A stretch of 64,000 bases of DNA from CAMTUH01 sp947084935 (GTDB lineage: Bacteria > Pseudomonadota > Gammaproteobacteria > Coxiellales > Coxiellaceae). The notes under the pieces were generated by a model. It did no database searches and was not told where the DNA came from. It saw only the letters and a program-made list of their open reading frames with translations. Within the stretch, counting starts at the first letter, position 1; the number at the start of each line of letters is the position of its first letter. The translations under genes and the position numbers were made by a program. This document shows, in pieces, positions 35,045-44,572 of this stretch. The stretch is taken from assembly GCA_947084935.1 (NCBI GenBank), contig CAMTUH010000004.1:186001-250000 (forward strand). Direction: 5' to 3'.

Positions 35045-35911
35045 TCAGCGAGCAGTCAACACTTCCGACAGATACCACTTCCGCAATTCTTGAGAAAAAA
35101 TATCGGGCATGGATTCTTGGGCAAAATGCAATGCGTCTTGCAAGGGCGCCAAATGCAGATTAGGCAAATGTTGTTTCGCCCATTGTACCGTTGCCATCGT
35201 CGTGATGAACCCGGGAATGGCATAGAACATTAACTTCGGTTGAGGTGACTTTTGCAACCATTTTGAATAGCGATCAATGAGTTTAACCACCGGCCCATCG
35301 GCTTCACCCAAGGGTAAATCTTGCATGTACTGCCACAGTGGCTTACGGCTCTCGGGCGTCGCGAAAGGTTTTCGGTACTCTTCCATCTCTTCCTCGGACA
35401 AGCGACGGATCATTCCTCGGGGTAATAACTTATTCACTAAATAATTTTGTTCTATAATAGCCCGGCGACTGGCCTTCGCTCGACTCAATAACGTAGCAAA
35501 CTGTTGAACGGGTAGAGACAACATGTCCCATTCCGTCGTCGGCTGTACGTGCGACTCAAAGAAAGCCATGGCTTTGACGTTATCGGGATTGCGACAAGCA
35601 TAGTCAAATCCAATCACCGAACCCCAACCGTGCATGACTAAGGTGATGTTCTTTAAGTTCAGCACCTCTATAAAGGCATCTAGGTATTGGATGTGATCAA
35701 AAACCGTATAAGCAATGTCCGGTTTGCTCGACTGGCCCATCCCGATTAAATCCACGGCCACGCAATGCGCTTTATCTGATAAGGAGGGAATAATGTTGCG
35801 CCACAGATAAGACGACGTGGGCATGCCATGAATAAAAAGAACCGGCTCGCCTCGGCCAGTCTCAAGATAGTGCATTCGGGAGCCTTTCACAGTGACCGTG
35901 CGACTCTTCAT
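35045..35911 (-). CDS. alpha/beta hydrolase, haloalkane-dehalogenase-like, nucleophile replaced
   Basis: A 288-residue alpha/beta-hydrolase with the haloalkane dehalogenase layout: oxyanion region LFIHGMPTSSYLWRNI, VDLIGMGQSSKPD, and nucleophile elbow VMHGWGSVIGF. In the family the elbow is HDWG with Asp as nucleophile; here residue 95 is Gly (codon GGT at 35627-35629, one base from GAT). The His of the triad appears retained in ALHFAQES. The protein may be inactive as a dehalogenase or use another residue. It stands between NAD-GDH and the RiPP cluster. Confidence 0.85.
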   Translation of the reverse strand: MKSRTVTVKGSRMHYLETGRGEPVLFIHGMPTSSYLWRNIIPSLSDKAHCVAVDLIGMGQSSKPDIAYTVFDHIQYLDAFIEVLNLKNITLVMHGWGSVIGFDYACRNPDNVKAMAFFESHVQPTTEWDMLSLPVQQFATLLSRAKASRRAIIEQNYLVNKLLPRGMIRRLSEEEMEEYRKPFATPESRKPLWQYMQDLPLGEADGPVVKLIDRYSKWLQKSPQPKLMFYAIPGFITTMATVQWAKQHLPNLHLAPLQDALHFAQESMPDIFSQELRKWYLSEVLTAR

Positions 35912-35929
35912 ACGCGCTATACCCTATGT

Positions 35930-38900
35930 TTATTGATTTTTAGATCCGGTCTCACTCGGGTGTATCGCTGCTAAATCGAAGAGCTCCCGGATCGCCACAA
36001 AGAGTATAGCAAAGTCTTTTGTCTCTGCACTGCGCATATCCGCTAAGATAGACTGCCAACGTTGAATCATCACGTCGTGCTTCCCAAGCCACTCTTTTAT
36101 TTTTCCGGGAATACTGCGGGAACGCGTCTCCAAGAGAACCCGAACGGTCAGTTCGCGTTGAACCCAATCTAACTCCCCTTTATAAGCAGCCCTCGCCAAA
36201 ACCGCCCAACGGCTATCCACGGGATAGGTGTTTAAGCGTTCCCGAAACCAAAATAAATCCATGCGATCGGCCAGCATGAAATAAATCTTCGCCACGCGGA
36301 ACACTTCTTCATTATGGGTCGTTGCGGCCTCCACAATATTTAACGCGTGATAAATCGGAATGGTGCTGGCTATCCTCACAGCAACGTCGGCGGGAACTTT
36401 CTTTTCAAGCAATTCTTTCTGCCGCTGATCCATCCCTTCTTTATCTGCACCCAGCAATAATTTAGGTAATCGCGTGTAGAGTGCATCAACGTGCTCTGAA
36501 AAATGGTCGATGGTAGCCAAAATATCTAATTTTTCACGGCGACTGCGCAAAAACCATCGGGTAGCACGCCGTACTAACTGAATCACATCGCTGTTCATTT
36601 GATATTGAACACCGGCATCTACTTGGTAATCCAAAGATTCAATGCCGCGACGGATTTTACTCAATTTAAAAATTTTCGTTGCCGCCGCGTACGAGCGAAC
36701 GACGGCTGAAACAGAAGCCCCTGTTTCATTCTGCATTTGGTAAACAAAGGGAATACCCATCTCAGTTACCAATTGATTGCTGAGCTGAGTTGCAATAATT
36801 TCCTTCGCCAAATAGTGATCCTGCATCTGCGACTCAAATCGTCGACGAAGTTGCTTGGGAAATGCGTAAGAAACAAATTTTGACAGATAAGGATCCTGGA
36901 TCGTTGGCGATTGCTTGATTTGTGCTTTGAGAGTGATTTTTGTATAAGCCAATAATATAGATAATTCAGGTCGCGTTAATCCTAATCCTAAAGCACGTCT
37001 TTCTAGTAACGTTTTATCATTGGGTAAAAATTCGAGTTCACGATCAACTTTCCCATTTTGTTCCAAAAATTCCATGTAACGCGTCATCAGTGATAATTCT
37101 CGCGAAGCAAAATGAGCTGCTAGACTAATCGCTTCGTTTTGATCGTAATTATTTTCTAACACGGACTCCGCAACACCATCCGTCATGCTGGCCAACAGCT
37201 GATTCCGCTGCTTCTCCGTCATATCGCCAGCCGCAACAATGCTGTTTAATAAAATTTTGATATTCACTTCGTGGTCAGAACAATCGACGCCTGCTGAATT
37301 ATCAATAAAATCCGTATTAATTTTCCCGCCACTTAATTGATATTCAATACGACCTAATTGCGTACATCCTAAATTACCGCCCTCACAAACTACTCGCGCA
37401 CGCAATTCTTTTCCGTTGACACGAACGTTATCCGTGCTGCGATCGCCCACTTCGACATTGGTTTCCGTCGTGGCTTTTACGTAAGTTCCAATACCACCAT
37501 TCCAAATTAAATCGACAGGCGCCTTTAAAATAGCGCGAATTAATTGATTTGGCTGCATGACGTCTTTATCAACACCCAACAATTGCTGCGTTTCAGGCGA
37601 CAAACGAATGGCTTTGGCACCCCGTGAAAAAACTCCGCCGCCTTTTGAGATCAAACTGCGGTTGTAATCATCCCACGTCGAGCGCGGTAAATTAAACAAC
37701 CGCAAGCGTTCTTGATAACCTGCTTGCGGAGAAGGATTGGGATCGAGAAAAATATGTTGATGGTTAAATGCGGCCACTAATTTAACGTGCGACGACAGCA
37801 ACATTCCATTGCCAAAAACATCACCGCTCATATCGCCAATACCGACAACGGTTATTTCGGCGTTTTCCAGATTGATACCCAGTTCTTGAAAGTGCCGTTC
37901 CGCTGAGATCCAAGCACCTCGCGCGGTGATGCCCATTTTTTTATGGTCGTAACCCGTAGAACCGCCCGATGCAAACGCATCTCCCATCCAAAACCGTTTT
38001 TCCAATGCAATACGATTAGCAATATCCGAAAATGCGGCGGTTCCTTTATCTGCCGCAACCACTAAATAAGGATCGTGACCGTCGTAACACACCATGTCTT
38101 CTGGGTGCGCCACTTCACCGTTTTGTAAATTATCGGTTAAATCCAATAAACCTCGGATAAATCCTTCGTAGCAAGCAATTCCTTCTTGAGTGATTTCTTC
38201 GCGGTTGGCGTCAGCGGGCAACCGCTTCACGACAAATCCACCTTTAGCCCCCGCAGGAACAATAATGGCATTTTTAACTTGCTGAGCCTTCATTAATCCC
38301 AACACCTCGGTTCGATAATCCTCACGACGATCGGACCAACGAATACCCCCACGCGCAACCTTCGCCGTACGCAGATGCACACCTTCAAATCGAGGTGAAT
38401 AAACAAAAATCTCATATTGCGGCAAAGGCAAAGGCATTTCGGGTATTTTTTTCGAATCTAATTTGAAAGCCAAATAATCCTTATAATTACCTTTACTGTC
38501 GACTTGAAAATAAGTCGTACGCAGCGTGGCGTGAATTAACGACAAGTAACGACGCAAAATTCGGTCTTCATCAAGAATAGCAACTTCTTCCAGAGCTTGC
38601 TCTATTTGTTGTTCAATTTGCTTTATTTGGCCTTTAGATGTTTCTGAACGTTTCGGATCGAAATAACACTTGAACAATTCAATTAAGAGCCGTACTATTT
38701 TTTCATTTTTTACTAAGGTGTCTGCAATATAGCTCTCACTGAATGGTATCCCAATCTGTCGAAAATATTTTGTGTACGCACGGAAAACAGTCACTTCCTT
38801 CCAACTCAGTTCCGCTTCCAACACTAATCGATTTAAGCCATCATTCTCCGCTTGACCAAACCAAATTTTCTCAAATGCCTCTTGAAACAAAGGCCGCACT

Positions 38901-40798
38901 TCTTCCACATCGAAAGTCGGCTCTTTTACGTAAGTCATATTGAAATCATTAATCCAGACCTTTCGTTGATCCAATAATGTAAGCTCATGCGGCTGTTCAC
39001 CAATCACACGCAACCCCATATTTTCAAGCATGGGAAGCGCATCGGAGAGTGGAATTGTGAAATTAGGCCGAAACAGTTTAAATCGAATCACCTCTTTCGT
39101 AACGTCCAGCGGACGATAAAAACTCATCCCTAATGGGTGTTCTTGGGTCAACTCTTCAATATGCTCGATATCGAATACGCCCTGGCGTGGTTCAAATGCC
39201 TCTCGATAACCCGCCGGAAAAGCTTTGCGGTACCGATTAAATACCGCATTCCCTCGCTCTTCACCAAAATAATCCAGTGCCGCGTTTCGAAATTCACCTT
39301 CCCAAGAAACACCAATTTCAGCAATTTGATTTTCCAGCGCTTTGATGTCGTATTCCAATGGTCGGCGAGGATCAACACGAACGACATAATGCAGTCGCGC
39401 CAAAATCGATTCCGAAAAATAAGTCGCAAAGCTGACATCCAAACCATTAAAAGCCGTGACTAATATTTTTTGTATTTGCACACTTAAATCGGTCGTAAAA
39501 TTTTCCCGGGGGACGTATACCAAACAAGAGATAAATCGCCCATACGCATCTTCACGAACGAACAGCCGAATTTGTCGTCGCTCCTGCAAGTGCAATATAC
39601 CCATTCCCCAGTCAAATAATTCATCCGTCGTGGCTTGAAAAACATCGTCTCTGGGCAGCGTCGATAAAATATGTAATAAATCTTTCCCACCATGTCCTCT
39701 TTCCGATAAACCCGATCGCTGCAACACTTCTTTAATTTTATTTCGAATGACGGGAATCGTTCTAGGGTCGCATCGATAGACGTCTGAGGTATAAAGACCA
39801 ATAAATCGACGTTCGCCGATCAATTGACCTTTTTCATCAAAGTGCTTCACCCCAATGTAATCGGTATAAGCCGGGCGATGTACGGTTGACACCGTATTGG
39901 TCTTTGAAATTATCAAAATCTGCTCGACGGATAGCGCTATTTTTCGAGCGGCCGTGGGTAAATCCGAATATTGCCGCAGCATTTTACTGTGGGTGTGGTC
40001 GCGCAAGACACCCAATCCCGAATGCGCGATTAATCGCAAAGCACGCTCTTTTCCTTCCCCCACCATTTCATAATCGCGAAATCCCAACAGCGTAAAATGA
40101 TTATCCAAAAGCCATTCTAAAAATGCCCGTGCTTCATTAACTTCAGAAGCATCCTGCACCATCTTGCTGGGATCTAACTCTGTAATAGACTCCTTGACGC
40201 GCGCTTGCATGTGAGCCCAATCTTCAACACTGGCACGAACGTCTCTTAAAACGCGCCGAATATTTCTTTGAATGTCAGCTAATGCAGTCGCATCCGTCTG
40301 CCGGTCAATTTCCATATAAATCGGTGCTTCGATGGAGCTTTCCCGACCGTTTTGCGCACGATAAGCGAAAATATCACCGGCCTCGTGCTTTTTATTGCGA
40401 GAGACCTTTAATGCACCGATGTTAATCATCAAGTGAGTCGTCAAGCCCAATCGATTAATTTCCATTCGGATGGAATCTACTAAGAACGGCATGTCCTCCG
40501 ACACAACTTGAATGATGGTGTGCGTGGACTTCCAACCGTGTTGCTCGAACTGCGGATTAAAAACATTAATTTTTAATTCTTTCGGCTTTCGATGAAACAA
40601 TAAATTCCAATGCGAAAGCGCAGCACCATATAAATCAGGAATCGAACGATCACGAATATCTTCGAAAGACATGTTGACGTAATAAAGACGAATGAATTTG
40701 GAAATCAGAGAAAATTCTTTTTCGGATAATTGCTTGCTCGCGTAGGCGACTATTTTCTCAATGATCGCCTCAACCAGAGATTTATTTGCGTCTACCAC
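35930..40798 (-). CDS. gdhB: NAD-dependent glutamate dehydrogenase, large (GDH_2) type
   Basis: A 1622-residue enzyme of the 180-kDa class, oxidising glutamate to 2-oxoglutarate and ammonia. The N-terminal 600 or so residues contain ACT-like regulatory parts. The catalytic domain lies near residues 800-1250, with FEGVHLRTAKVARGGIRWSD, the substrate-binding Lys in GAKGGFVVKRLP, and FGNGMLLSSHVKLVAAFNH in the NAD region; a helical C-terminal domain follows. This fits the amino-acid-based metabolism of Coxiella. It is divergent from pmrA across about 280 bp. Confidence 0.96.
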   Translation of the reverse strand: MVDANKSLVEAIIEKIVAYASKQLSEKEFSLISKFIRLYYVNMSFEDIRDRSIPDLYGAALSHWNLLFHRKPKELKINVFNPQFEQHGWKSTHTIIQVVSEDMPFLVDSIRMEINRLGLTTHLMINIGALKVSRNKKHEAGDIFAYRAQNGRESSIEAPIYMEIDRQTDATALADIQRNIRRVLRDVRASVEDWAHMQARVKESITELDPSKMVQDASEVNEARAFLEWLLDNHFTLLGFRDYEMVGEGKERALRLIAHSGLGVLRDHTHSKMLRQYSDLPTAARKIALSVEQILIISKTNTVSTVHRPAYTDYIGVKHFDEKGQLIGERRFIGLYTSDVYRCDPRTIPVIRNKIKEVLQRSGLSERGHGGKDLLHILSTLPRDDVFQATTDELFDWGMGILHLQERRQIRLFVREDAYGRFISCLVYVPRENFTTDLSVQIQKILVTAFNGLDVSFATYFSESILARLHYVVRVDPRRPLEYDIKALENQIAEIGVSWEGEFRNAALDYFGEERGNAVFNRYRKAFPAGYREAFEPRQGVFDIEHIEELTQEHPLGMSFYRPLDVTKEVIRFKLFRPNFTIPLSDALPMLENMGLRVIGEQPHELTLLDQRKVWINDFNMTYVKEPTFDVEEVRPLFQEAFEKIWFGQAENDGLNRLVLEAELSWKEVTVFRAYTKYFRQIGIPFSESYIADTLVKNEKIVRLLIELFKCYFDPKRSETSKGQIKQIEQQIEQALEEVAILDEDRILRRYLSLIHATLRTTYFQVDSKGNYKDYLAFKLDSKKIPEMPLPLPQYEIFVYSPRFEGVHLRTAKVARGGIRWSDRREDYRTEVLGLMKAQQVKNAIIVPAGAKGGFVVKRLPADANREEITQEGIACYEGFIRGLLDLTDNLQNGEVAHPEDMVCYDGHDPYLVVAADKGTAAFSDIANRIALEKRFWMGDAFASGGSTGYDHKKMGITARGAWISAERHFQELGINLENAEITVVGIGDMSGDVFGNGMLLSSHVKLVAAFNHQHIFLDPNPSPQAGYQERLRLFNLPRSTWDDYNRSLISKGGGVFSRGAKAIRLSPETQQLLGVDKDVMQPNQLIRAILKAPVDLIWNGGIGTYVKATTETNVEVGDRSTDNVRVNGKELRARVVCEGGNLGCTQLGRIEYQLSGGKINTDFIDNSAGVDCSDHEVNIKILLNSIVAAGDMTEKQRNQLLASMTDGVAESVLENNYDQNEAISLAAHFASRELSLMTRYMEFLEQNGKVDRELEFLPNDKTLLERRALGLGLTRPELSILLAYTKITLKAQIKQSPTIQDPYLSKFVSYAFPKQLRRRFESQMQDHYLAKEIIATQLSNQLVTEMGIPFVYQMQNETGASVSAVVRSYAAATKIFKLSKIRRGIESLDYQVDAGVQYQMNSDVIQLVRRATRWFLRSRREKLDILATIDHFSEHVDALYTRLPKLLLGADKEGMDQRQKELLEKKVPADVAVRIASTIPIYHALNIVEAATTHNEEVFRVAKIYFMLADRMDLFWFRERLNTYPVDSRWAVLARAAYKGELDWVQRELTVRVLLETRSRSIPGKIKEWLGKHDVMIQRWQSILADMRSAETKDFAILFVAIRELFDLAAIHPSETGSKNQ

Positions 40799-41080
40799 GG
40801 CTCACTTGCCTTAGTTATTGGGTTTGGCCGATTAATGCCACTTTAAGCAAAGTGCTTGCATTTAAATCAAAATTAACTTATTGTACAAATAATTTAAGGT
40901 TATTAGTTAACCGCCTGAATATATACTGCCTTTCCAAAAAAGTCAGTACTATTCTTAATTTTAACACGTTAGGCGCCTAAACGTAATCGATGGGCCCTAG
41001 CTAAAGTGGCTAAGTCACTGAGAAACGGACTAAAAGTGACGTTTTATTAATCAAGGATGCTCGCATAGAAGGTGAATGCT

Positions 41081-41752
41081 ATGAGGGTATTGCTTGTTGA
41101 AGACGACGAGTTTCTTGGTGATGGTATACGAACCGGGCTTAAGCACTACGGACATACCATTGACTGGGTCAAAGACGGCCGTGCAGCGCACGACGTCATT
41201 TCTTCGACACACGAGACTTTTGATATCATCGTACTCGACTTAGGCCTACCAAAACTGTCGGGGCTTGATGTTCTCAAGACTATTCGTGAAAAGAACATTC
41301 CCACCCCCGTTGTTGTGTTAACGGCACGGGATACGGTGGACGATCGAGTCAAAGGCTTAGACGCCGGCGCTGATGATTATTTGACCAAGCCATTTGATTT
41401 AGATGAGCTTTGTGCGCGCATGCGTGCCTTGCAACGTCGGTCAAAGGCGAGGGCAAAACCAATTATCGCCTATGAGGACATCACGCTGGACCCCGCTTCC
41501 CATATCGTTACCCTGAAAGAAAAAGAAATCATGGTATCCCGACGTGAGTTCGCGCTGCTGCAAAAGTTGCTCGAGAATTCAGGCCGTGTGATTTCGCGGG
41601 AACAGCTCAACCAAACTTTATATGGCTGGGGCGAGAATATCGACAGTAACGCCCTAGAGGTCCATATACACAACCTACGCAAACGATTCGGTGCCAAACT
41701 CATCCGCACCATTCGGGGTGTAGGCTATATGGTTGAAAAAAAAGCTGAATGA
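41081..41752 (+). CDS. pmrA: OmpR/PhoB-family response regulator PmrA (QseB-like)
   Basis: A 223-residue two-component regulator: receiver domain with acidic pair ED-D at 7-9, phosphoacceptor Asp53 (IIVLDLGLP) and Lys in YLTKPFDLDEL, then a winged helix (SRREFALLQKLL, VHIHNLRKRFGAKLIRTIRGVGYMV). I recognise it as the Coxiella regulator called PmrA or QseB, shown to be essential for type IVB secretion and growth in the vacuole. The start is ATG 41081 with GAAGGTG upstream; a start 9 nt earlier is possible. Three PmrA-type boxes occur in this window. Confidence 0.93.
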   Translation: MRVLLVEDDEFLGDGIRTGLKHYGHTIDWVKDGRAAHDVISSTHETFDIIVLDLGLPKLSGLDVLKTIREKNIPTPVVVLTARDTVDDRVKGLDAGADDYLTKPFDLDELCARMRALQRRSKARAKPIIAYEDITLDPASHIVTLKEKEIMVSRREFALLQKLLENSGRVISREQLNQTLYGWGENIDSNALEVHIHNLRKRFGAKLIRTIRGVGYMVEKKAE

Positions 41753-43182
41753 CGCCTTCAATTCGCACGTTTCTGCTCATCAATTTATTGTTGAGCGTTA
41801 CTCTGATTACCTCTTTGGCGATCATCGGCAATCTGTTCCTGGCTCATAAGGACATTCAAACGCAATTGGATGGGCAGCTAATCCTAACGAGCGAGCGTAT
41901 GAAAGCCTTGCTCGGTGATTATGGTCATCGCGAGAGGAACCTCGTGATCATCCAACAGAAATTACTCAATTCAGCCGAGTTTTCATCCCCTCCCTCACCT
42001 ACTGCCCTCCTCCCCATGACCAAAGAACAACGCGAACAAGTTCAAGCAAATAAAGAAGCCGGTGGTCATACCGAATTTCAAGTCTGGAATAACGCAGGGA
42101 AACTGATCCTGCACTCCTCCCAAGCGCCTCGTATGCCTCTGTCTAACGGGAAAAGCGGCCTATCCACGTTGTGGATAAGTGGGCAATCCTATCGCGTCAA
42201 TACGCTGCATGATCCCGATACCAAGCTTACCTTCATGGTCGCGGAGCGCTCCAATTACCGGCAACAGCTGGAAAATCAGCTCACTCAAGACTCGATTTTT
42301 ATCATGTTACTTACTTATCCGTTTTTGGGGTTTCTGGTTTGGATTATTGTGGGACGCGGCTTAGACACCCTAAAAAAAGTCGCCCAAGAAGTTCGTCACC
42401 GAGCGCCCAGCTTCTTGGAGCCGGTGGATTTAGACGCAGTTCCTTCCGAAATTGAACCCTTGGTCGGGGAACTCAATAATCTTTTCCGACGCCTGCAAGA
42501 AGCATTCAACCGTGAAAAGCGCTTTACCGCCGATGCGGCCCACGAACTGCGAACACCATTGGCAGCCTTAAATACGCACACCCAAGTGGCCCTGCGCGCC
42601 AAGACGCCGGAGGAACGCAAAGAAGCCTTACTGAAGGTATTAGCAGGCGTTAACCGCGGAACGCACGTCGTCCAACAGCTCTTAACCTTGAGCCGCATGG
42701 TTCCCGAAGCCACCATTAACGAACCCACCAGCATGGATCTCGGCAAAGAAGCGGCCGATATCGCGGCTCAACTCGCTCCTGAGGCCATCGCCAAGGACAT
42801 CGATCTTGAATTGATTACCCCCAATGAACCACCACTAATCTTAGGCAACAGCACCGCCATTGAAATTTTGATTCGAAATTTAGTCGATAACGCCATTCGT
42901 TATTCACCTGAACAGAGCACAATCACAATAAAAATTGAAAAAAACAAAGAGCACGTCGTCTTGCATGTTATTGATAACGGCCCTGGCATTCCCGAAGAAT
43001 TACGCGAGCGTGTGTTCGAGCGCTTCTTCCGGGTGATCGGAAATCAAGTCACGGGGAGTGGTCTTGGGCTTAGCATCGTGTTGCAAATTGCCAAATTGCA
43101 CCACGCCGATATTGAATTAAAAACACCCGAAAATGGCACGGGCCTGGATTTTCGGGTGATTTTTCCTAGTTTGCCAACGTAA
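41749..43182 (+). CDS. pmrB: sensor histidine kinase PmrB (QseC-like)
   Basis: A 477-residue membrane kinase partnered with PmrA; its ATG overlaps the pmrA TGA. Transmembrane segments lie near 8-30 and 178-200 with a periplasmic sensor of about 145 residues between. A HAMP-like linker follows, then the phospho-acceptor motif FTADAAHELRTPLAAL, and the ATPase boxes NLVDNAIRYS (N), VIDNGPGIPEELRERVFERF (G1, F) and GSGLGLSIV (G2). The signal sensed is not evident from sequence. Confidence 0.93.
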   Translation: MTPSIRTFLLINLLLSVTLITSLAIIGNLFLAHKDIQTQLDGQLILTSERMKALLGDYGHRERNLVIIQQKLLNSAEFSSPPSPTALLPMTKEQREQVQANKEAGGHTEFQVWNNAGKLILHSSQAPRMPLSNGKSGLSTLWISGQSYRVNTLHDPDTKLTFMVAERSNYRQQLENQLTQDSIFIMLLTYPFLGFLVWIIVGRGLDTLKKVAQEVRHRAPSFLEPVDLDAVPSEIEPLVGELNNLFRRLQEAFNREKRFTADAAHELRTPLAALNTHTQVALRAKTPEERKEALLKVLAGVNRGTHVVQQLLTLSRMVPEATINEPTSMDLGKEAADIAAQLAPEAIAKDIDLELITPNEPPLILGNSTAIEILIRNLVDNAIRYSPEQSTITIKIEKNKEHVVLHVIDNGPGIPEELRERVFERFFRVIGNQVTGSGLGLSIVLQIAKLHHADIELKTPENGTGLDFRVIFPSLPT

Positions 43183-43190
43183 AAGATTTT

Positions 43191-44210
43191 CTAAGCGCTA
43201 TTGCGTTTGGATAATCCAAAAACAATAGGTATTTTCGGAGCGTGTGGCAGAACAGCATGTTTTTCAAAAATCGAATACGGGAAAAAGCTGCTCCCAAGCA
43301 GGTTGGGTTGAATTTCTCGATTGCTATCGAGAATGTGCTTCAACTGTTGGCACTGTTCTTCGGTGAGGCAATTCTCACCGAAATCAAGATTCGTAATCTC
43401 AGATCGCCACAATGCTGCACAAAATTCACTCCAGTTCTTCTCTTCCCTATCAAATAGAATAAAAAGATCACTCGCGCATAAATTAAGCGATATAATACGA
43501 GATTTCGCCATCCCCCGACAAAACTCGGCCCACTCCTCATTAGTGAGAACCTCCAGATCATTACCCTCTAACTCAAGCTCCTCAACATTAGAGCCATTCA
43601 ACCCCTCCCAAAAATGCTTCCACTGATCCGTGGATAATGAACCAAGTCCATTTTCTGATAAAAAAAGCTTTTTGATGCTCGAATTTTTCAGCCCAACCCA
43701 AAACCCCTGTTTAAGAACCAGCGAAGAGTCATACTCCGACAAATCCAGAGCGGTGAAGCGAGACCCTTCCAAAGCTAACACAAAAATCCTCCATTTCTCC
43801 CCACTAAAGAAATCATCCTCGCTCAAAACCTCCTCACTTAAATCCAGCACCTTATCCCCTTCTCCCAGGGCTTGTGCATAAATCCATCCGTACATCTCCA
43901 CCAGGCTAAACGTGGTGCAAAACTTGCTTTCTGGGGTAAACACATATTGCTTGTATGATTCTTCAAAAATGACTTCCTTGACCAGATATCGAGTTTTCGG
44001 CTCCTCATAGAAATTACAAATCCTTTGTATAGCTTCGGGCCATAAGGGATTATTTTCCTTTTCTGCACTAAAAAGCTGACCGCAGAGAAACTCGAATGTT
44101 TCTTTTGAAGAAGAACAGCAAGCCATCAACTCTTTAATATCACTAAAAAATTGCTCTTGTTCTGCTTGAGTAGTTTGAGCGCTGAGTATGCCCCGCTCGT
44201 ATACACGCAT
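43191..44210 (-). CDS. leucine-rich-repeat-like orphan protein
   Basis: A 339-residue soluble protein. From about residue 130 it has irregular leucine-rich repeats of the ribonuclease-inhibitor style (SRFTALDLSEYD, SSIKKLFLSENGLGSLS, SNVEELELEGNDLEVLT, SRIISLNLCASDLFILF, SEITNLDFGENCLTEEQ), each about 28 residues. Such repeats bind proteins and are common in secreted effectors. No signal peptide is present. No PmrA box was found upstream. It is convergent with pmrB. Confidence 0.78.
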   Translation of the reverse strand: MRVYERGILSAQTTQAEQEQFFSDIKELMACCSSSKETFEFLCGQLFSAEKENNPLWPEAIQRICNFYEEPKTRYLVKEVIFEESYKQYVFTPESKFCTTFSLVEMYGWIYAQALGEGDKVLDLSEEVLSEDDFFSGEKWRIFVLALEGSRFTALDLSEYDSSLVLKQGFWVGLKNSSIKKLFLSENGLGSLSTDQWKHFWEGLNGSNVEELELEGNDLEVLTNEEWAEFCRGMAKSRIISLNLCASDLFILFDREEKNWSEFCAALWRSEITNLDFGENCLTEEQCQQLKHILDSNREIQPNLLGSSFFPYSIFEKHAVLPHAPKIPIVFGLSKRNSA

Positions 44211-44572
44211 AGTCGCCTACCTCTCTCGGTTAATTACCAATAGATTCAACCCCTATGGTATATCTATAGGCTTATGGATATATTAAACGCATCACTTTAT
44301 TCACAATTTTTGTGGATAACTTTGTGGATATTTTGTCAGAATGCATCACAAAATATTGATATGAGACTTCCCACAACAGATTGAAGATAAAATAGTCATA
44401 TATAATAAATTTAATTAATTCATGTAGTTAAATAACTTTCGTATTTTTTGTTCATTTTGGACTACAAAAGTTTGTCAATTTTTTTATAATCGAGGTACCC
44501 TGTGAGCAACTTCTTATTTTTTATCGAATTGAGGGGATTGATTGTCACAAACATCAAGGGATATTGATCAGC
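44211..44572. other. AT-rich gap with DnaA-box-like cluster
   Basis: This gap of about 360 bp between two divergent genes has no coding potential and is strongly AT-rich. At 44297-44331 it holds TTATTCACA (a perfect TTATNCACA DnaA box), TGTGGATAA (complement of TTATCCACA, perfect) and TGTGGATAT (one mismatch). The known dnaA-linked origin is elsewhere in this species, so this may titrate DnaA or regulate a flanking gene. Confidence 0.5.

Noticed and set aside
40799..41080. CTTAATTTTAA near 40960 in the gap before pmrA as an autoregulatory PmrA box.
   Set aside because: Only the first half-site and central TT are present; the second half reads ACGT, so there is no complete box.
44297..44331. 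DnaA-box cluster as the chromosomal origin.
   Set aside because: No dnaA, dnaN, gyrB, rpmH or similar origin genes flank it, and two and a half boxes are too few. It is kept only as a possible regulatory site.
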